This document shows positions 46,081-58,804 of a stretch of DNA of 64,000 bases, piece by piece. This stretch comes from Membranipora membranacea (Eukaryota; Bryozoa; Gymnolaemata; Cheilostomatida; Membraniporidae). Location of the stretch: assembly GCA_914767715.1 (NCBI GenBank), contig OU612072.1, positions 10,790,001 through 10,854,000 of the forward strand, written 5' to 3'. The notes under the pieces are model-generated. The model ran no database searches, was not told the origin of the DNA, and saw nothing but the letters and a program-made list of their open reading frames with translations. Both the position numbers and the translations under genes were made by a program. Positions within the stretch are counted from its first letter, which is position 1, and each line of letters begins with the position of its first letter.

Positions 46081-49000
46081 TTTATATTGCACTTATAATG
46101 ACATCGCCAATTGGCCATCCATCATAAGCTCAATCGACAACCTGAGTGTATATCATCCACACCCTTAAAGTTTTGTGGCATTTATGATCGCGGCATTTCT
46201 AGAATTCTTTTGACATTCATACCATCTAATATTTCAATAATAATCGACTCTTTCAGCAGTAGTTAAGAGATAGTGCTCTAAGAAGACGTAGCTCTGATAT
46301 GCTCATGGTCAGCAGATCCATCAATGCACTGCAGAGTCTTCCAATAATCGTCTATGATAATGCAAATTAGAGCTTATATCTTTCATCCGTTTTCAAGACA
46401 AAAACTAACTGTTACAAATATGAGAAGATGCTCCTTCATTAGCTTTAATTTAAATATTAGTATGAACAGAGGATTAGAAACAATTTCCATTTAGCGGCAC
46501 CTCAAATTCCTGCGTGCACAACTGATATCAATAATATGAATGGGAAAATGAAGGGCTACCGAGAGAAATCCTTAATATCTAGATGTGGTACTCCTCTATT
46601 GCCATAACAGGTCTTGGGTTAAACCAGTGTGTGATAGAGAACTATGACCAGATTTATTTTGATTCTGTCAAATGCTTTGGAAGGTTAACGAGAATATTAC
46701 CACGTGATTGCAGCATCACTGTTACCCATCGTCTATGATCCTTCAGTTATATTCAAAATTGAAGTTGTGTGACAACTCTCATACCATACTTCACATTTCA
46801 TACTTTTTTCTCATCAGCACAGGGCCTGAATTAATTCACCTTGACTGAGTACTTAGTATTAGAAAACCAATTGAAGCACAAATGTTTAAGTATTTTGACC
46901 TAAATAGCATAATGGCCTTGCCATCTTATAACCTTATAATCTTATATCTCTTAAGGCTATCATGCTGGCAAAGCAGTGCAAACTTCTTGATACAAATTGT
47001 CAAGTTTTAAAAAAAGAAGGTTGCCCAAATATGAATTGTCTCCCCATAAAATAAAAACTTTTCTATCTGGAAAAAAAATCTTGAGTAGCTCGAAATTTTA
47101 AGCGATTAATTGAATTACAGCATACACAGTAGAACAGTCATGACATGTATACCTCTATATGTGTAGTTATTTATATTATGAAACTTTGGAGGCTTAAAAA
47201 ACATACGATAAATACATTTTTTCTTTCTGGCTGTGAAATGAGAACCAATGGTTTGGTTTGGTTTGGAAATAAAGAAGCCATCACTTTTGATCAACACAAG
47301 GTCATCTTTTGACCACCCACTTTAAGGTGACTGCTTTAGCTCAGGACGCTTATGTGGGATGTTGACTCAACAGCCCTTGTCCGCTGTGGCTGGCTACATG
47401 TTTTAGAAGAGGCATAGAGATATCAATATACTATCCTGATAAAAGACGGCCTAGTAAAGCTGAAAGGCTCGACACTCCGAAACCAGGAATAGAAACCGCC
47501 ATCAGGTTTCAAACCTGGATTATATGATAACAAGACTTTGTCCTTGTCTTTCAGATCACCCCTCACTCTTTAGTATGCAGGGGCAATCAGATTTTTTTTT
47601 GATCTGGCTTTAACTCATTGCCGCTATGAAAAAGCAAACAAAGCAAAAAAATCTCCCTTATTAGAGGATTATGTTGCGGTAATATTTTGGAACAGAGCAC
47701 AGCTGCCCATGGAAGCGTACTACTTACACACCCAACTTACCAAACTAATGTAGATTCTGCAACTCTTTCATAGTTAATATGTCTTGATCATTTGTTTCTG
47801 CAAAAGGTGAAGCAGAATATCATAATAGTTTGATGATACTTTTCTAGGACTTCATTACAGACCTCAATTGACAGGCGCTTGTGTAGTGGGTGCTCAGGAA
47901 TTAACAGACTTTCTGTCTAACCATCCATCTCCCATGAGCCATATTACAAATATTAATGTATTCTACCATCTGCTATTAAAAAATGCTGGTATTTACAGCG
48001 GGTGCTCAGGCATCTATATTATATTGGTATAACAGCTTATGTGCAAAGCTGACTTCAAATTTTCTTACCTCATACTTCTTGTCTAAAACAAGTGGCTGTT
48101 TTTTATTACAATTGTGTCATGGGTTGCAGCTTCCTATCAATCTAAAGTGATGGAAGATAAAATTCAAGTTTAAATTGTATCACTTTAGTTATGCCATTCT
48201 GATATGTGTCTATATATGTCAGTATCGAACTGATGATTGTTGTCAACCCAATAAATTTGCCTTCATCAAATATTTACACCGCAGCATTATCCTAAAAAAA
48301 ACTTTATCATGTAATAGCATAACACCATGCTGTAATAACAGTTTTCGCCTAAACTGCTTGGATACAGTGGGTGCTTAGTCACTCATGCAATTTTTCTCTA
48401 ACCATTAACTGTTCAAAACTGATTGTACATGAGCCTGTAAGACATTCTTACAACCTCCTTGCTTTCCACATTTTGCACAAAACTATATTGTTTTTGTTTT
48501 TTTGTCTGCCAATTTGCAATTTCTTGGCCACAAATATTCATTTTATTGACATCTCAGGTGTGCTAGTGGCAATATTTTCAAAAGGTCTCACACATCAACA
48601 GGAAAATGGTTTAGTTAGGTGGAACTTTAAATGTCTGGTGAAACTATCAATTTATATTGCTTTCCATTGTAGATTCAACTTCATTTTTCCTAAGACATCA
48701 GTGTTTTAGCTACCTGATCTTGCTGCTATTGGCCATTATAGCCCACAACATGAATTTGATAATAATTAACAGCTTCATCTTCATGAAACATGTCAACAAC
48801 TGCTGGTATACCGTAGGTGCTCTAGAATCAATGGAATCTTTGTTTTACTATGTGTGTCCTTCCTTTTCTGCTGAGTCCAAGAAGTCAAACAACAGATATT
48901 ACAATTCTGCTTCCATCCACTGTCTAGTTTATCTAGTCTGTCTGTGTAGTATGGGTGTCATTTTTATTTGCGCACGTTAGCTCTGAAAGGCTGTAATAAT

Positions 49001-49125
49001 TGTTTACCATTGTTTGGCTCTGTCAATTATCATCTAGCGCTTAACAGCTGCAATTATACAGCAGTTGCTAGTCGTTGCGCATGTTATAGCTGGTTAAACA
49101 AGTCACGTCCTGTCTCGAGATCATA
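46081..49125. other. No supported gene
   Basis: Low-complexity AT-rich sequence with short unconvincing frames. A motif close to GTGGGTGCTCAG recurs loosely near 47887, 48001, 48369 and 48815, suggesting an eroded repeat family. GGTTTGGTTTGGTTTGG occurs near 47250. Confidence 0.45.
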
Positions 49126-49547
49126 ATGGCGAATATGGCAACAGCTCGATCTATACTAAGTTTTTGTTTGACAATAATTTTATTTATTCTCTAAACTGTG
49201 CCAATGTTTCAAATGAAAGCAAAATTCTTAATTCTAGAAGTATTCAGTTTTGTAGAATTCAAAAAGGTACAGCTGTAGAAAAAAGTATGGCTGCCCTCCT
49301 TTTAAAACTAAGTAAGTTTGATTGTTCTGCAAAGATAAGGGCAACAACAGCCTCTTATTTTAGCCGAGCTAACATGATGATTAAGCGTAGAAGGACCGCT
49401 GGTAGAGTGAGGGCTGCTAGAAAACCAGTGACAGAGATAGTAGCAAGTCCAGCTTGGTTTGGATATATTGCCAAAGCCTTCCCAGTAGATGGTGTTTCGT
49501 CAGATCCAATGGTGCTGTTCACTTTACCACAAGATATTACAACTTAA
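49126..49547 (+). CDS. Candidate small secreted-type protein or exon, with a frame change
   Basis: An ATG at 49126 opens MANMATARSILSFCLTIILF, a signal-peptide-like start that stops after 22 codons. The overlapping +1 frame continues open for about 125 codons with mixed composition (MAALLLKLSKFDCSAK, MMIKRRRTAGRVRAARKPV, SPAWFGYIAKAFPVDG) to a TAA at 49545-49547. This is the longest non-repetitive frame in the region. It may be one gene with a frameshift, or an unrelated open frame. No domain recognised. Confidence 0.28.
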
Positions 49548-52500
49548 GCCAAAACGGATGTATTTTGTAGATACAATATGAAAATCATGAGTGAAATTGC
49601 ATGTGAATGATTTTCATGCAGCGTTCTTAAGGTTGCTTGACCAGCGCTCATCGAATTGAATATAGCCGAAACAATCAGAATTTCACAAACAAGTTTAGCT
49701 TGTTTAACTACCTTAAAATTAGGTTGTGTGATTGAAGAAGGAGTTTAACTTACGATTTTTAACTTGGTTATAGAGAGATCTGGTCTTGAATTTACAGCTT
49801 GTAGTTACATCTGGGGCACATTCTATATTTGAAGCATTGATGGTGAAATGATCTCCAAACTGGCATTACTGCAGTGCATGTGATGGGTACAACTGCAGGT
49901 GTAACAGCGGGTGTCTGAGCTTACTGCAGCAGTGGCTGACAAAAATATTTTATGTATTTATGATATTTTGTTGAGCAGCCTTGCATTGTCTTGTTGGTGG
50001 CAACCAGTTGGTTTCAAAGTGGATGGATGAATTTGTTCTGACTTTTTCTAAAACAACATAATTAGAATAAAAGTGGCTATAAGCTGATTTATTTTACCAT
50101 TTATAAACTATTAAATTTTGGTTTAATCTGATAATTAGTTTGCAATAAAACTTGGATTATGGCATCTGCAGGTGATATTACCAAAACATCAAATACTCGC
50201 AATCACAAGAATGAGAGGTTTGAAACTGCAATCTCATTATTACTGAGGCTATCCTGAGCTGGTTTCTGGAAACTGCAGGTGTTAGAAAAAGTCAGACTGG
50301 TTAACTAGTAGAGCTAGCAACACTATCGAACTAGCGAAGGTTAACTCATCTGATTGATTGTGATTTTAGGCAATTGTTCAAAAATTAAAGATTTTTTTAC
50401 ATTTTCAGTCTGATTTTATACCGCACAGTCTTTGTGTCAATGACTCAATGTTAATAGTGATAATTGACTCCCACAGGCAGCAGGATGGAAGATGCAGAAG
50501 TGTTATTATAAAAACAAATTGAAACTTACCAGCAAAGAGTAGAGACAGAGTAAAAAGCTTGTACGTAATGAATGTAAAGAGGAGATTTTTTAGCAACAGC
50601 TCCCAGCACAAAACACAGACGAAACTTGAAATGACAGTTTCAGTCCCAGTCAGTGATTTCATGCTTGTGTGCACAGCGTGGGGTGTGGCTTGAGCTTGGG
50701 TTAGAAATATTTTACAGTCCAATGATTATGGCGGTCAGAGCATTTTAACCAACATTTTTGACCGGCCCACAATGATTTATGTCAGCCTACAAACAGCAAT
50801 ACAAGCACAAATCTGCCTGCGCAAACCTACACCAATCAACACTTGACCACTGCTATGAGAGCTGTTTTTAGAATAAAAGAGAATCATTGACTTTTTTTTT
50901 GACGTTATAGACTTCTTAATGTGTCAATTCAATTTAACATAACCCTTCTCATTTTGTTTAATATTGACCACTTTTTCAGCAAAGGAACTCAATACAGACC
51001 TAAACATGGTCATCAGTGGTGGTTGATAGCTGATTGCTCTGCCCAGGTGTTTGACTCAAAGTGGGTCAGACATCCGCCTTGTTCAAAAAATATTTTTATT
51101 CGCTTGTAGACATGCTTGTATAAAACTTATCATAGGGTTCTCATACAAAAACCCATTTAACTTTGATGCATCATGCGACACATCCTCATCTGTTTTAATT
51201 TTTTTACAACTTGTTAGCTGATATAATATGTATCTTATCATTTAATGGAAGTTGCTGAAATAATTATCATCAAAGAATACCCGAAGTATTGATGCCGATT
51301 CAAAAATCCTATATAACAATGACAACTCTTCTTTCTGATTGTAAAATTGGAGTTTATGTGAAGGTTTGGCTATCTCAATCTGTCTATTTTCTGTTGACAG
51401 AAATTTGATTGTCTATATCAAATGACAAGTTACGTGGTAGGAGCAATAAGGCTGCAAATACAGAGGATCAATTCACAACTGCCTCTCATTTTCTGACCTA
51501 TCCACAATGGCTGGTAATTCTTAGGTGCAACGTAATTGATGGACCTTGGGTCTACCCATCAATCATCCATCACTGATATGTAACATGTATTACTATAAAA
51601 CAATGAAATAAATATTGGTTCGACCCACTTTTTGTCCAAAGATGCTGGTTTACAGTTGGTGCAGAGGCATAATTGTGTTTGTATAATGGATCCTAAAAGA
51701 TATGTTTACAGATTCCTGACTTCCCACTTTCTGCCAAAAACTGGTGGTTAATTTTCACCACATAAGTGTCGCCAACATTCATAATACCAAGCATCCTCAA
51801 TGCTTTCAGTTGCTAGGTGGCTCCTAGACCTACACATTACTGTGTGATATCATGCTGCCTCAGTCCAGTTCAGATAAGATATCATCTCAATTGTTTCCTT
51901 ACAATAGACTTCAAATTTTTTATTTAGCGTTTCCCGCTCTTTGAACAGCAGAACTAAACTCGAAAAATTTGTATGAGGGTGGTCTTATGCGATTGATACC
52001 ATGTTACTTTGCTTAACTTCAATTTTGCAACTTGCAATTTTGCTAACATGAAGCATCCTGAATTCTGAATTGTTCAGTCAACCAACTGCACCAGACAACA
52101 TTAACTTGTTCAAACCTACAATAACCCACATAGTATAATGGTGACCCCCACCAACCTACCACTGCAGTTCCGCTGGTATGGTGCAACCTGTAATGGCTCA
52201 AATGAGTTGTTGCCCCCTCCGGTTGTGTTGACTAAGTCCTGCATGTTTTTCTCTATGTGAAAATTTCTGGTTAGTAACGCTTTCTTCTTCATTCTTCTTT
52301 TAGTGTTTCGCACCTGAGCATATGCCATTCAAAGTAACTTTATAGGCAGTCTCTCTTCAACCCAATCTCAGTGTTTCAAGGTTTCGTGATGAACTCTTTT
52401 TTGTGTTAGTAAGAGTTATAATGTATTGGGATATAACAATACAACTACCATAACAAAAGCAGTAGGTCCATTTTGTTATCTGATAACAAGCAAGGAATGG

Positions 52501-53566
52501 ACACCACAAATACACCGTCACACTTCATGATCAACTATCTCAGCAAAATAGCAGCATTCAAACCTATCTCTCAGATCTTTCTTTATTTTTCAACAAAAAT
52601 TTAAAGGAAGCAGGAATTTAAGGTAATTGTATTATATTTACTCACATCATAATATGAGAGCTGGTAACAAAATTGATCAATTAATAATTATGCACTAGTA
52701 CGAATACAATGGTTTACCCAACTAGATGACAATACTCCCTTGTTCCCTGCATATTAGTCAGTGCAACCCAGAATCTTGCCCCCTGCCTGACGCCTCCCCG
52801 TTAGGTCAAAGCCTGAGAACAGTGCAGGATTTTGCTAAAGTTGTCTGCACCTGTAAAATACCGCTTATGATGGGATCTACTAAAACTGCAATATCTTTTA
52901 AGTTTTCATACTGCCACCTAATATACTGCTCCAGGTAGGAGAGTTTTCCAATCAGGGAGGAAAACTCCTACAAAGTGCTTAGACTACAGTAACATAGGTG
53001 TTTGGAGCAATGAAGAAAGTAATAGCGGCGTATTGATTTTTTAACGAACCCCAGATCAGCGCAAACTGCGAAAAAAAATTTGGTCTGGAGGTGGCAAGTA
53101 GAAATCTGAGGTAGAAAAGATCTGGCATTGAGCTCATCGATCTGGGGTTGATTTCCAGTGTCTTTTCTTCTGCCCCACTCCACAGAACCCCACAACCAGT
53201 ATGATATGAAGGCCTGTGTTCTCGAGGCAGTCAAGGGCCAATTAGTGATATATAGTGACATGTTCCAAGGAGTAACTCCTTGCATGTACTCACTCTCAGC
53301 AGTATCATGTATGATGTAATTTAGACTTGCCATCATTCTCTCTGATTGCACCTTAATATGATGATTCTATTTCGATTTGGCTTGCAAAGATAACTAACTG
53401 GGTCTGGGATGTGATGTTGGGTGGAAACAAGCAGCTAATTAATACTTGGAATGAAGGAATTGCATGCGGATGTCATTCACTACAGGGATTAGCTCAGTTA
53501 AGTTAACTGTATTGGATAGTAGCTCTAACAGCTTCATTCAGAGTCTCAGGCTTCATAAAATTTATG
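49548..53566. other. No supported gene
   Basis: AT-rich intergenic DNA. Short frames only. A CCAAGGAGTAACTCCTTG near-palindrome near 53266 echoes one near 8935. Confidence 0.45.
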
Positions 53567-53661
53567 TGATCTCTAAATGATATTACATTCCACCAATCAA
53601 AAATGTAAGTAGTGCTAAGATATCCAATAAAATATGATTGTAGTCTGGTAATCTAGTGATA
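53567..53661 (+). repeat. 95-bp direct repeat, left copy
   Basis: TGATCTCTAAATGATATTAC to GGTAATCTAGTGATA, matching 55013-55108 with only a few differences. The pair brackets 1.35 kb. Confidence 0.85.
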
Positions 53662-55012
53662 CCCCAACCTATCGAGCTCTGACCTTGAGATACTAAAGCC
53701 CTTCATGCTGAGAAAAACCAACAAAGATTATTGGCAAGAAGCACAACTGCTCCACAGAGGCAAGACACCAAGACACACACTGAAAGCAATACCCAACAAC
53801 CAAGACCACACAAAGGAGTACAGCCCAGCGACTAGAGTGCATGAGCCAAAAAATCTGCACTATTGGATGAAAAAGGCGAGCTTGCACAAAAAGCCCTAAC
53901 CTAGTCCTAGTACAAAAAAATTGACGGCTGTAAGAATTAACGAGGCACGCACCTGGTATCAGTGAAGTGTAAAAAGTATCTCCAGCAGCTCTCCGTCAGC
54001 AACAGGGTGAATTAATAAATAATCCAAGAGGTTATCGTATACAGTCACAGTTAGTGTCAGCAAGCATCAGCAGCGAGATCACCGGCAGTAAAGTAACGTG
54101 GCGTAGCATTAAATGAAGACACAACGAGAAGGGGGTAGTCGTCACACAAGACGAGAGGATACAGCGGGGTATAACAACAGCTGTATCTAGAGACTAGTGC
54201 TTAGGTGTGCTGTGCTAGCAGTACAGGATTTAGATGGTATAGCGGTACGAATCCTGTGGCTCTCTGATGTTGACGTACAGAGGATGTTGAGGGAGTTGCT
54301 CTGTGGTTGGTTTGTTGGTTGGCGAGAGTGTTGAGTCAGCTTCTAGCACTAGTCATTACCCAGAAAGTTTCACTGTTCTGGACTACAAGGCTTCTTGACT
54401 AATTTACACGAGATTTGAGAGATTACTTATGGTATCACAGGATCACAGGTTTTATTCTAATCCCCGAAGGTTCCGTTAAACTGGAATAGAAAATGGTGCA
54501 ATTAATGTGGTGCATAAAAATGTGCCTCGTTCAATAAAAACTATTCATTTAACGCAAACTATAAGGAGCAATATACTCAAAGATCAAACAAACACAAATC
54601 TAAACCCTATTAATTAATTTTGAATGTACCAAGAAATAAAAGACATATTAAGTCAAGTAAACTTGGAGCCGAATTATTTTAACCTCCGGAAAAAGAATTT
54701 AATTTAAAACATACCTCTTTGCCCCTTTAGTAAATCCCCAAATATTACCTTTGCCCAGAAAAATAGATAAATATAGTTAAAGTTTATACGCAATTCAAGT
54801 TTACTGAGCCTGTGAGGAAAACCTCAAACACCAAGGCTCACAGGGCAACTAAAGGCTTGAGAAATTTGCTCGCCTAATTAATCCATCAGTGCAGACAATT
54901 GGACACAAAGCACAATAGCCCGGTACCGCACAAAGCTATGCAGCCATGGCCAATAAGGCATAACTCCCAGTGAATGGAAAAGGATCTAAACCGCCGTGAA
55001 GCAGCCACAATA
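53662..55012. other. Sequence bracketed by 95-bp direct repeats; no gene recognised
   Basis: Lower AT than its surroundings in 53900-54400. No reverse transcriptase, integrase or transposase motif seen. It could be a non-autonomous element or a segmental duplication product. Confidence 0.4.
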
Positions 55013-55108
55013 TGATCTCTAAATGATATTACGTTTCACCAATCAAAAATGTAAATAGTGCTAAGATATCCAATGAAATATGATAATAGTCTGGTAATCT
55101 AGTGATAA
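55013..55108 (+). repeat. 95-bp direct repeat, right copy
   Basis: Near-identical to 53567-53661 in the same orientation. Confidence 0.85.
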
Positions 55109-57469
55109 CAAGATGGCAGCGCCCATAGACCCTGACAAAGTCACATATTGTGAGTGGTGAGTTTGAGCTTATTTATAGCCTGTTATACTTCTCAACCCCA
55201 GATTTTCTCTCCCAACCCCAGATCTACTCAACCCCTAAAAATCTGGGATTGTGAATTTAACCCCCGATAGGCCGGGGGGGAGGTCATGGTACTCCCTTCT
55301 GCCTTGGAAAGTAATCCTTCATTAAATGTTCTCTTTAAAATACCTGGTGGCATGAAATTTATCCAAAAGATGTGGTGTCTTCTTTCAAATGTATTATCAG
55401 TGTAGGACAATGCCACAAACTTACTTCTATACTGATAACTAGAGTATAAAAAGTGATCATGCACAAATAAAGGCCAGTTATGAAGGAGTTTTCAATGCTC
55501 TACTGTCAAGGTATAAATCACAAGTTATTCTTTGATGCAGTTTGGAAAAACTTTCAGCTACCAATATAGGAAATAATAGGGGTTCCCTTGATTCATTTCA
55601 GTCACAATTGTAGAATGAGTGCTTCCTTGTAGTTGCTACCAGCTGTATTTGTTCTCAAAGCTCTTTGATAACTCATTGCAAGCAAGATATGGGAGAATAA
55701 ATAATTATCAAATTTACTTCCAGTTGGCATCTTTTTCATTCCCCTAACTGCGATGTGTTTAAATAAGGTAAAGCCACTAATAATTCTGTTGAATAAATAT
55801 GACTTTGAAAAGCTGCTCACCCAGCTAATAATGCCTAACAAAGGAATCAAGTGCCTGATCAATATAAATGTTATTTTTTGTTCACATTGTATTGAGAGCC
55901 TTTTATGTCATACTCTTTAGACAATAAATATCGGCATTGGAAGTCAATTCAGGTTGCCTAGCAAGTTGCTTAGTGAGCAAACATGGAGCCTTCATCCTTA
56001 CTATTCCATTTTGATCATTGGATGACTACAGGCATCATCGGATAGCTTACATCTAAATAATGTATAATAAAGTGAGTATATTATGAATGTATTTCGAGCC
56101 GTCCAAGAGATTAGATTGATTTGCTTTTTTTACACCAATACTGATCGCTTAATCTACATCATCATTTTTTGCCTTATGTATTTAAATAGGGGTAAAAAGT
56201 AAGTGTGTTATGCTGTCATAATTTTGGAATACTATTTTTCTGATGCTTAGTGGATGGGGTGAGTTAATAAATTAGGAATGCTGGCCTTGATTAGGTTGAG
56301 TCGACTCATTTATAATTTGTCAAATTTATTATTGTTACTATATGACATAATACTATTTCATCTCATGTAGAGCATGAAATTGACTATGTATCACAGTTAA
56401 CAATAATATCAATAATGGAAAGCGTTCGAGGCAACAATAACAATTGGCAGCTGTTAAATTTCACAGGAGACGTCAATGTATTGAAATGAGTTAACAAAGA
56501 AAAGTTCTATCTGGAATTGTAAGTTTCATTGTTGCATTGATGTTATCACAATTTTGTTCAAACAAAACTCAACTTGATGGGGGTTGTGTTCATGCAAACT
56601 CAATGCATTCCTGCATGAGTCTCGAACGTAAGGAAAACAAATCAATCTTGAGACATTAATTTTGGGTGGCCAATGTGTCGCAATGTTTCGTATTCGAGTC
56701 GTGATATATTAGATTAAAGAAAACTCACCAAGTAAGTAGTAATTGGGAGCACCAAATGCTTTATCAATTTACCTTTTCCAATGTCATTATATTGATTGTA
56801 CCATGTTTGGAAAGCAATTTAACCAAACTACAATGACATTTATATTGATCAAGTAGCAGTCATTAGCAGTATTTACTTTACTGTGAAACGAAAATTGATT
56901 ATTATTAATCCACGGAAAAACCCATGATCATGACAAATCCTAACACTGTCGAGGTTAACACTGATCCATTGAGAACAACTGAGTAAGGAGATAACAATGA
57001 TTTATTTTGGTTCATAATAATCAATTCGGCTAGTGTTACTGTTAGCATATCAATAGTGATGTCAACAAAATTCATCTTTGATCAATAGAGAAACTATATT
57101 CCGATGCCAACAATACAAGACAGAATATATTTGTTGTCTTGTAGATTCATGCTGTACGGATATGTCTGATTGTGGGCATACAAAGTCATTCAAAGGATTT
57201 TTTGATATATTTTGAAGGCTTCAAGACAAGAAAATGGGTAACATGCAGAGCGAGGTTGATCAATTTGGTTTCCCTATTGCAGTGAGAGCAGCCTGACTAC
57301 ACCACAGATAGGTGACAAATGTTGCTCGAGGCAAATATGAGTGTTTTGTCAAGGTAATTTGTCTTTTACAAGGTAAATGCTCTAAATTGCGTCAGCATCG
57401 AAACAGTCTAACCTCCAATCGTAGTCATTTATAGATTATTTATTCTCAATTTTATTTTTTCTGTTTTAG
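55109..57469. other. No supported gene
   Basis: AT-rich intergenic sequence. AACCCCAGAT occurs twice near 55195-55220. An upstream exon of the receptor-like gene at 57470 may lie here (for example an ATG at 57234 followed by GGTAACATGCAGAGCGAG), but no site is convincing. Confidence 0.4.
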
Positions 57470-58804
57470 TTGCTGGTGTATTTTGATAAAAATAACACTT
57501 ATCACTCACTCAACCCAAAATGTTCATGCAAAAACTGGTGCTACTGTCAACAGCAACACATTCTGTTGCAAAGGAAAATTTGCTGAACTTACCTTCGAAG
57601 ATTGCCAAGGAGCTTACTTCAACACAACTGCTTGCTACTTCCTGGAACACTTCGCACAGTATCGTCCTTGTGCGTCAATATGCAACGGGGTGATAGAAGC
57701 CTCGATTGATGCAGAAAAGTGTCAAGCCTATTGCCAAGGTACTTTTATATATGCTGGAGGACAGAAAATTCATGTGGCTATGAAAACAATATTTAAAAAT
57801 TCAATATGGATAAAACATGTAAAATACAAGAGCTTTAATTGATTGATTCATAATATTTATTTGCTGTTGGAAAGGTAGTTTAAAGGGTCAGTTCTACTAG
57901 AAAAGTAGATATATTACTCCAGTAAATCAAATATTGTGTGTTCATAGGGCAATAACAATTAAAAAAATTATTTTGGAAAATAGCAATTAGTCTTTTTTCA
58001 ATTATTATAGAAAGGATCATAGTGAATCATAGTGGTCAGGGGGAGGCAATAAATCACTATGATCCACTATGATCGCAATTTTCAGACTTTGCAGCAGTTT
58101 TACTGAAACTAGGTTGAAAGACTGTTTTGTTTCATATGCCCTATTGACATTTCAGCCTGAGATACCAAACAGGGCCTAGTAAAATTGTCACTTTAATATT
58201 AAAATATTAGCCTATATTGAAGTGTAAATGACTATCTCATTTCAGATTACTTTGACCAATACTGTCAATTCTGCAAGACTCAGACCGCTTCAACTGCATC
58301 TAGGTTGACCACTGCAAGCCGCCTGGAACCAGACACACAGTCGCATGACAAATCGAAAGCTTCGATATTTGCACTGAGCCTTTCAGTCGTTTTTGTGGGA
58401 GGAGCCATTTGTTGGATATACATTTATCGAAGAAAACACAGTGATCTAGACTACAGCTGCGCTTGCCACCATCGTCCTGTATCCCAGCTGGTTCTGGTGT
58501 CAGGTAAGAATCAGAGTTCCTAGTATCAGAATTGCACAAACACAACACCAAGGAAGCACTACCTCAACAGTCTGACATCAAGTTAGTATTATTTCTGTGG
58601 CTTCAATCTCAACCCCTGTATTACAATATTTCAGGTGTCCAAGAGTCTGACACATCCGGATTTGAGCACAGACGGTATTCCCCTGAACCATTAGCAGAAT
58701 TTGGATATCTACTTGGCGACAGTACTAGCTGCAAAACATCAAGCAAGGACTTTTCCGTATTGATGAGAGGTAGCCAGCTGAAAACAACATTATCTCCAGA
58801 TTGA
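57470..58804 (+). CDS. Cysteine-rich type I membrane receptor-like protein (three exons seen)
   Basis: Exon 57470-57738 (CTGTTTTAG acceptor, CCAAG-GTACTT donor) encodes a hydrophobic start and a Cys-rich part: FCCKGKF, EDCQGAYF, CYFLEHF, CASICNG, KCQAYCQ. Exon 58246-58503 (CATTTCAG; GTAAGA) adds YCQFCKT, a Ser/Thr-rich stalk, a membrane span SIFALSLSVVFVGGAICWIY and a basic stop-transfer RRKH. Exon 58635-58804 encodes the rest of the cytoplasmic tail with YSPEPL and GYLL motifs and stops at TGA. All phases agree (1/1). About 10 extracellular cysteines in short spacing recall TNF-receptor-type modules, but I cannot assign a family. The first exon with the start codon was not found. Confidence 0.6.
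58015..58074. repeat. 20-bp-arm inverted repeat in the receptor intron
   Basis: 58015-58034 (GATCATAGTGAATCATAGTG) and 58055-58074 are reverse complements with one mismatch around a 20-nt spacer. Each arm is itself a near-duplicate of a 10-mer. Confidence 0.85.

Noticed and set aside
48175-48980. Overlapping hydrophobic plus-strand frames as membrane proteins
   Set aside because: Composition follows the AT-rich base content, frames overlap each other, and there is no splice or start context.
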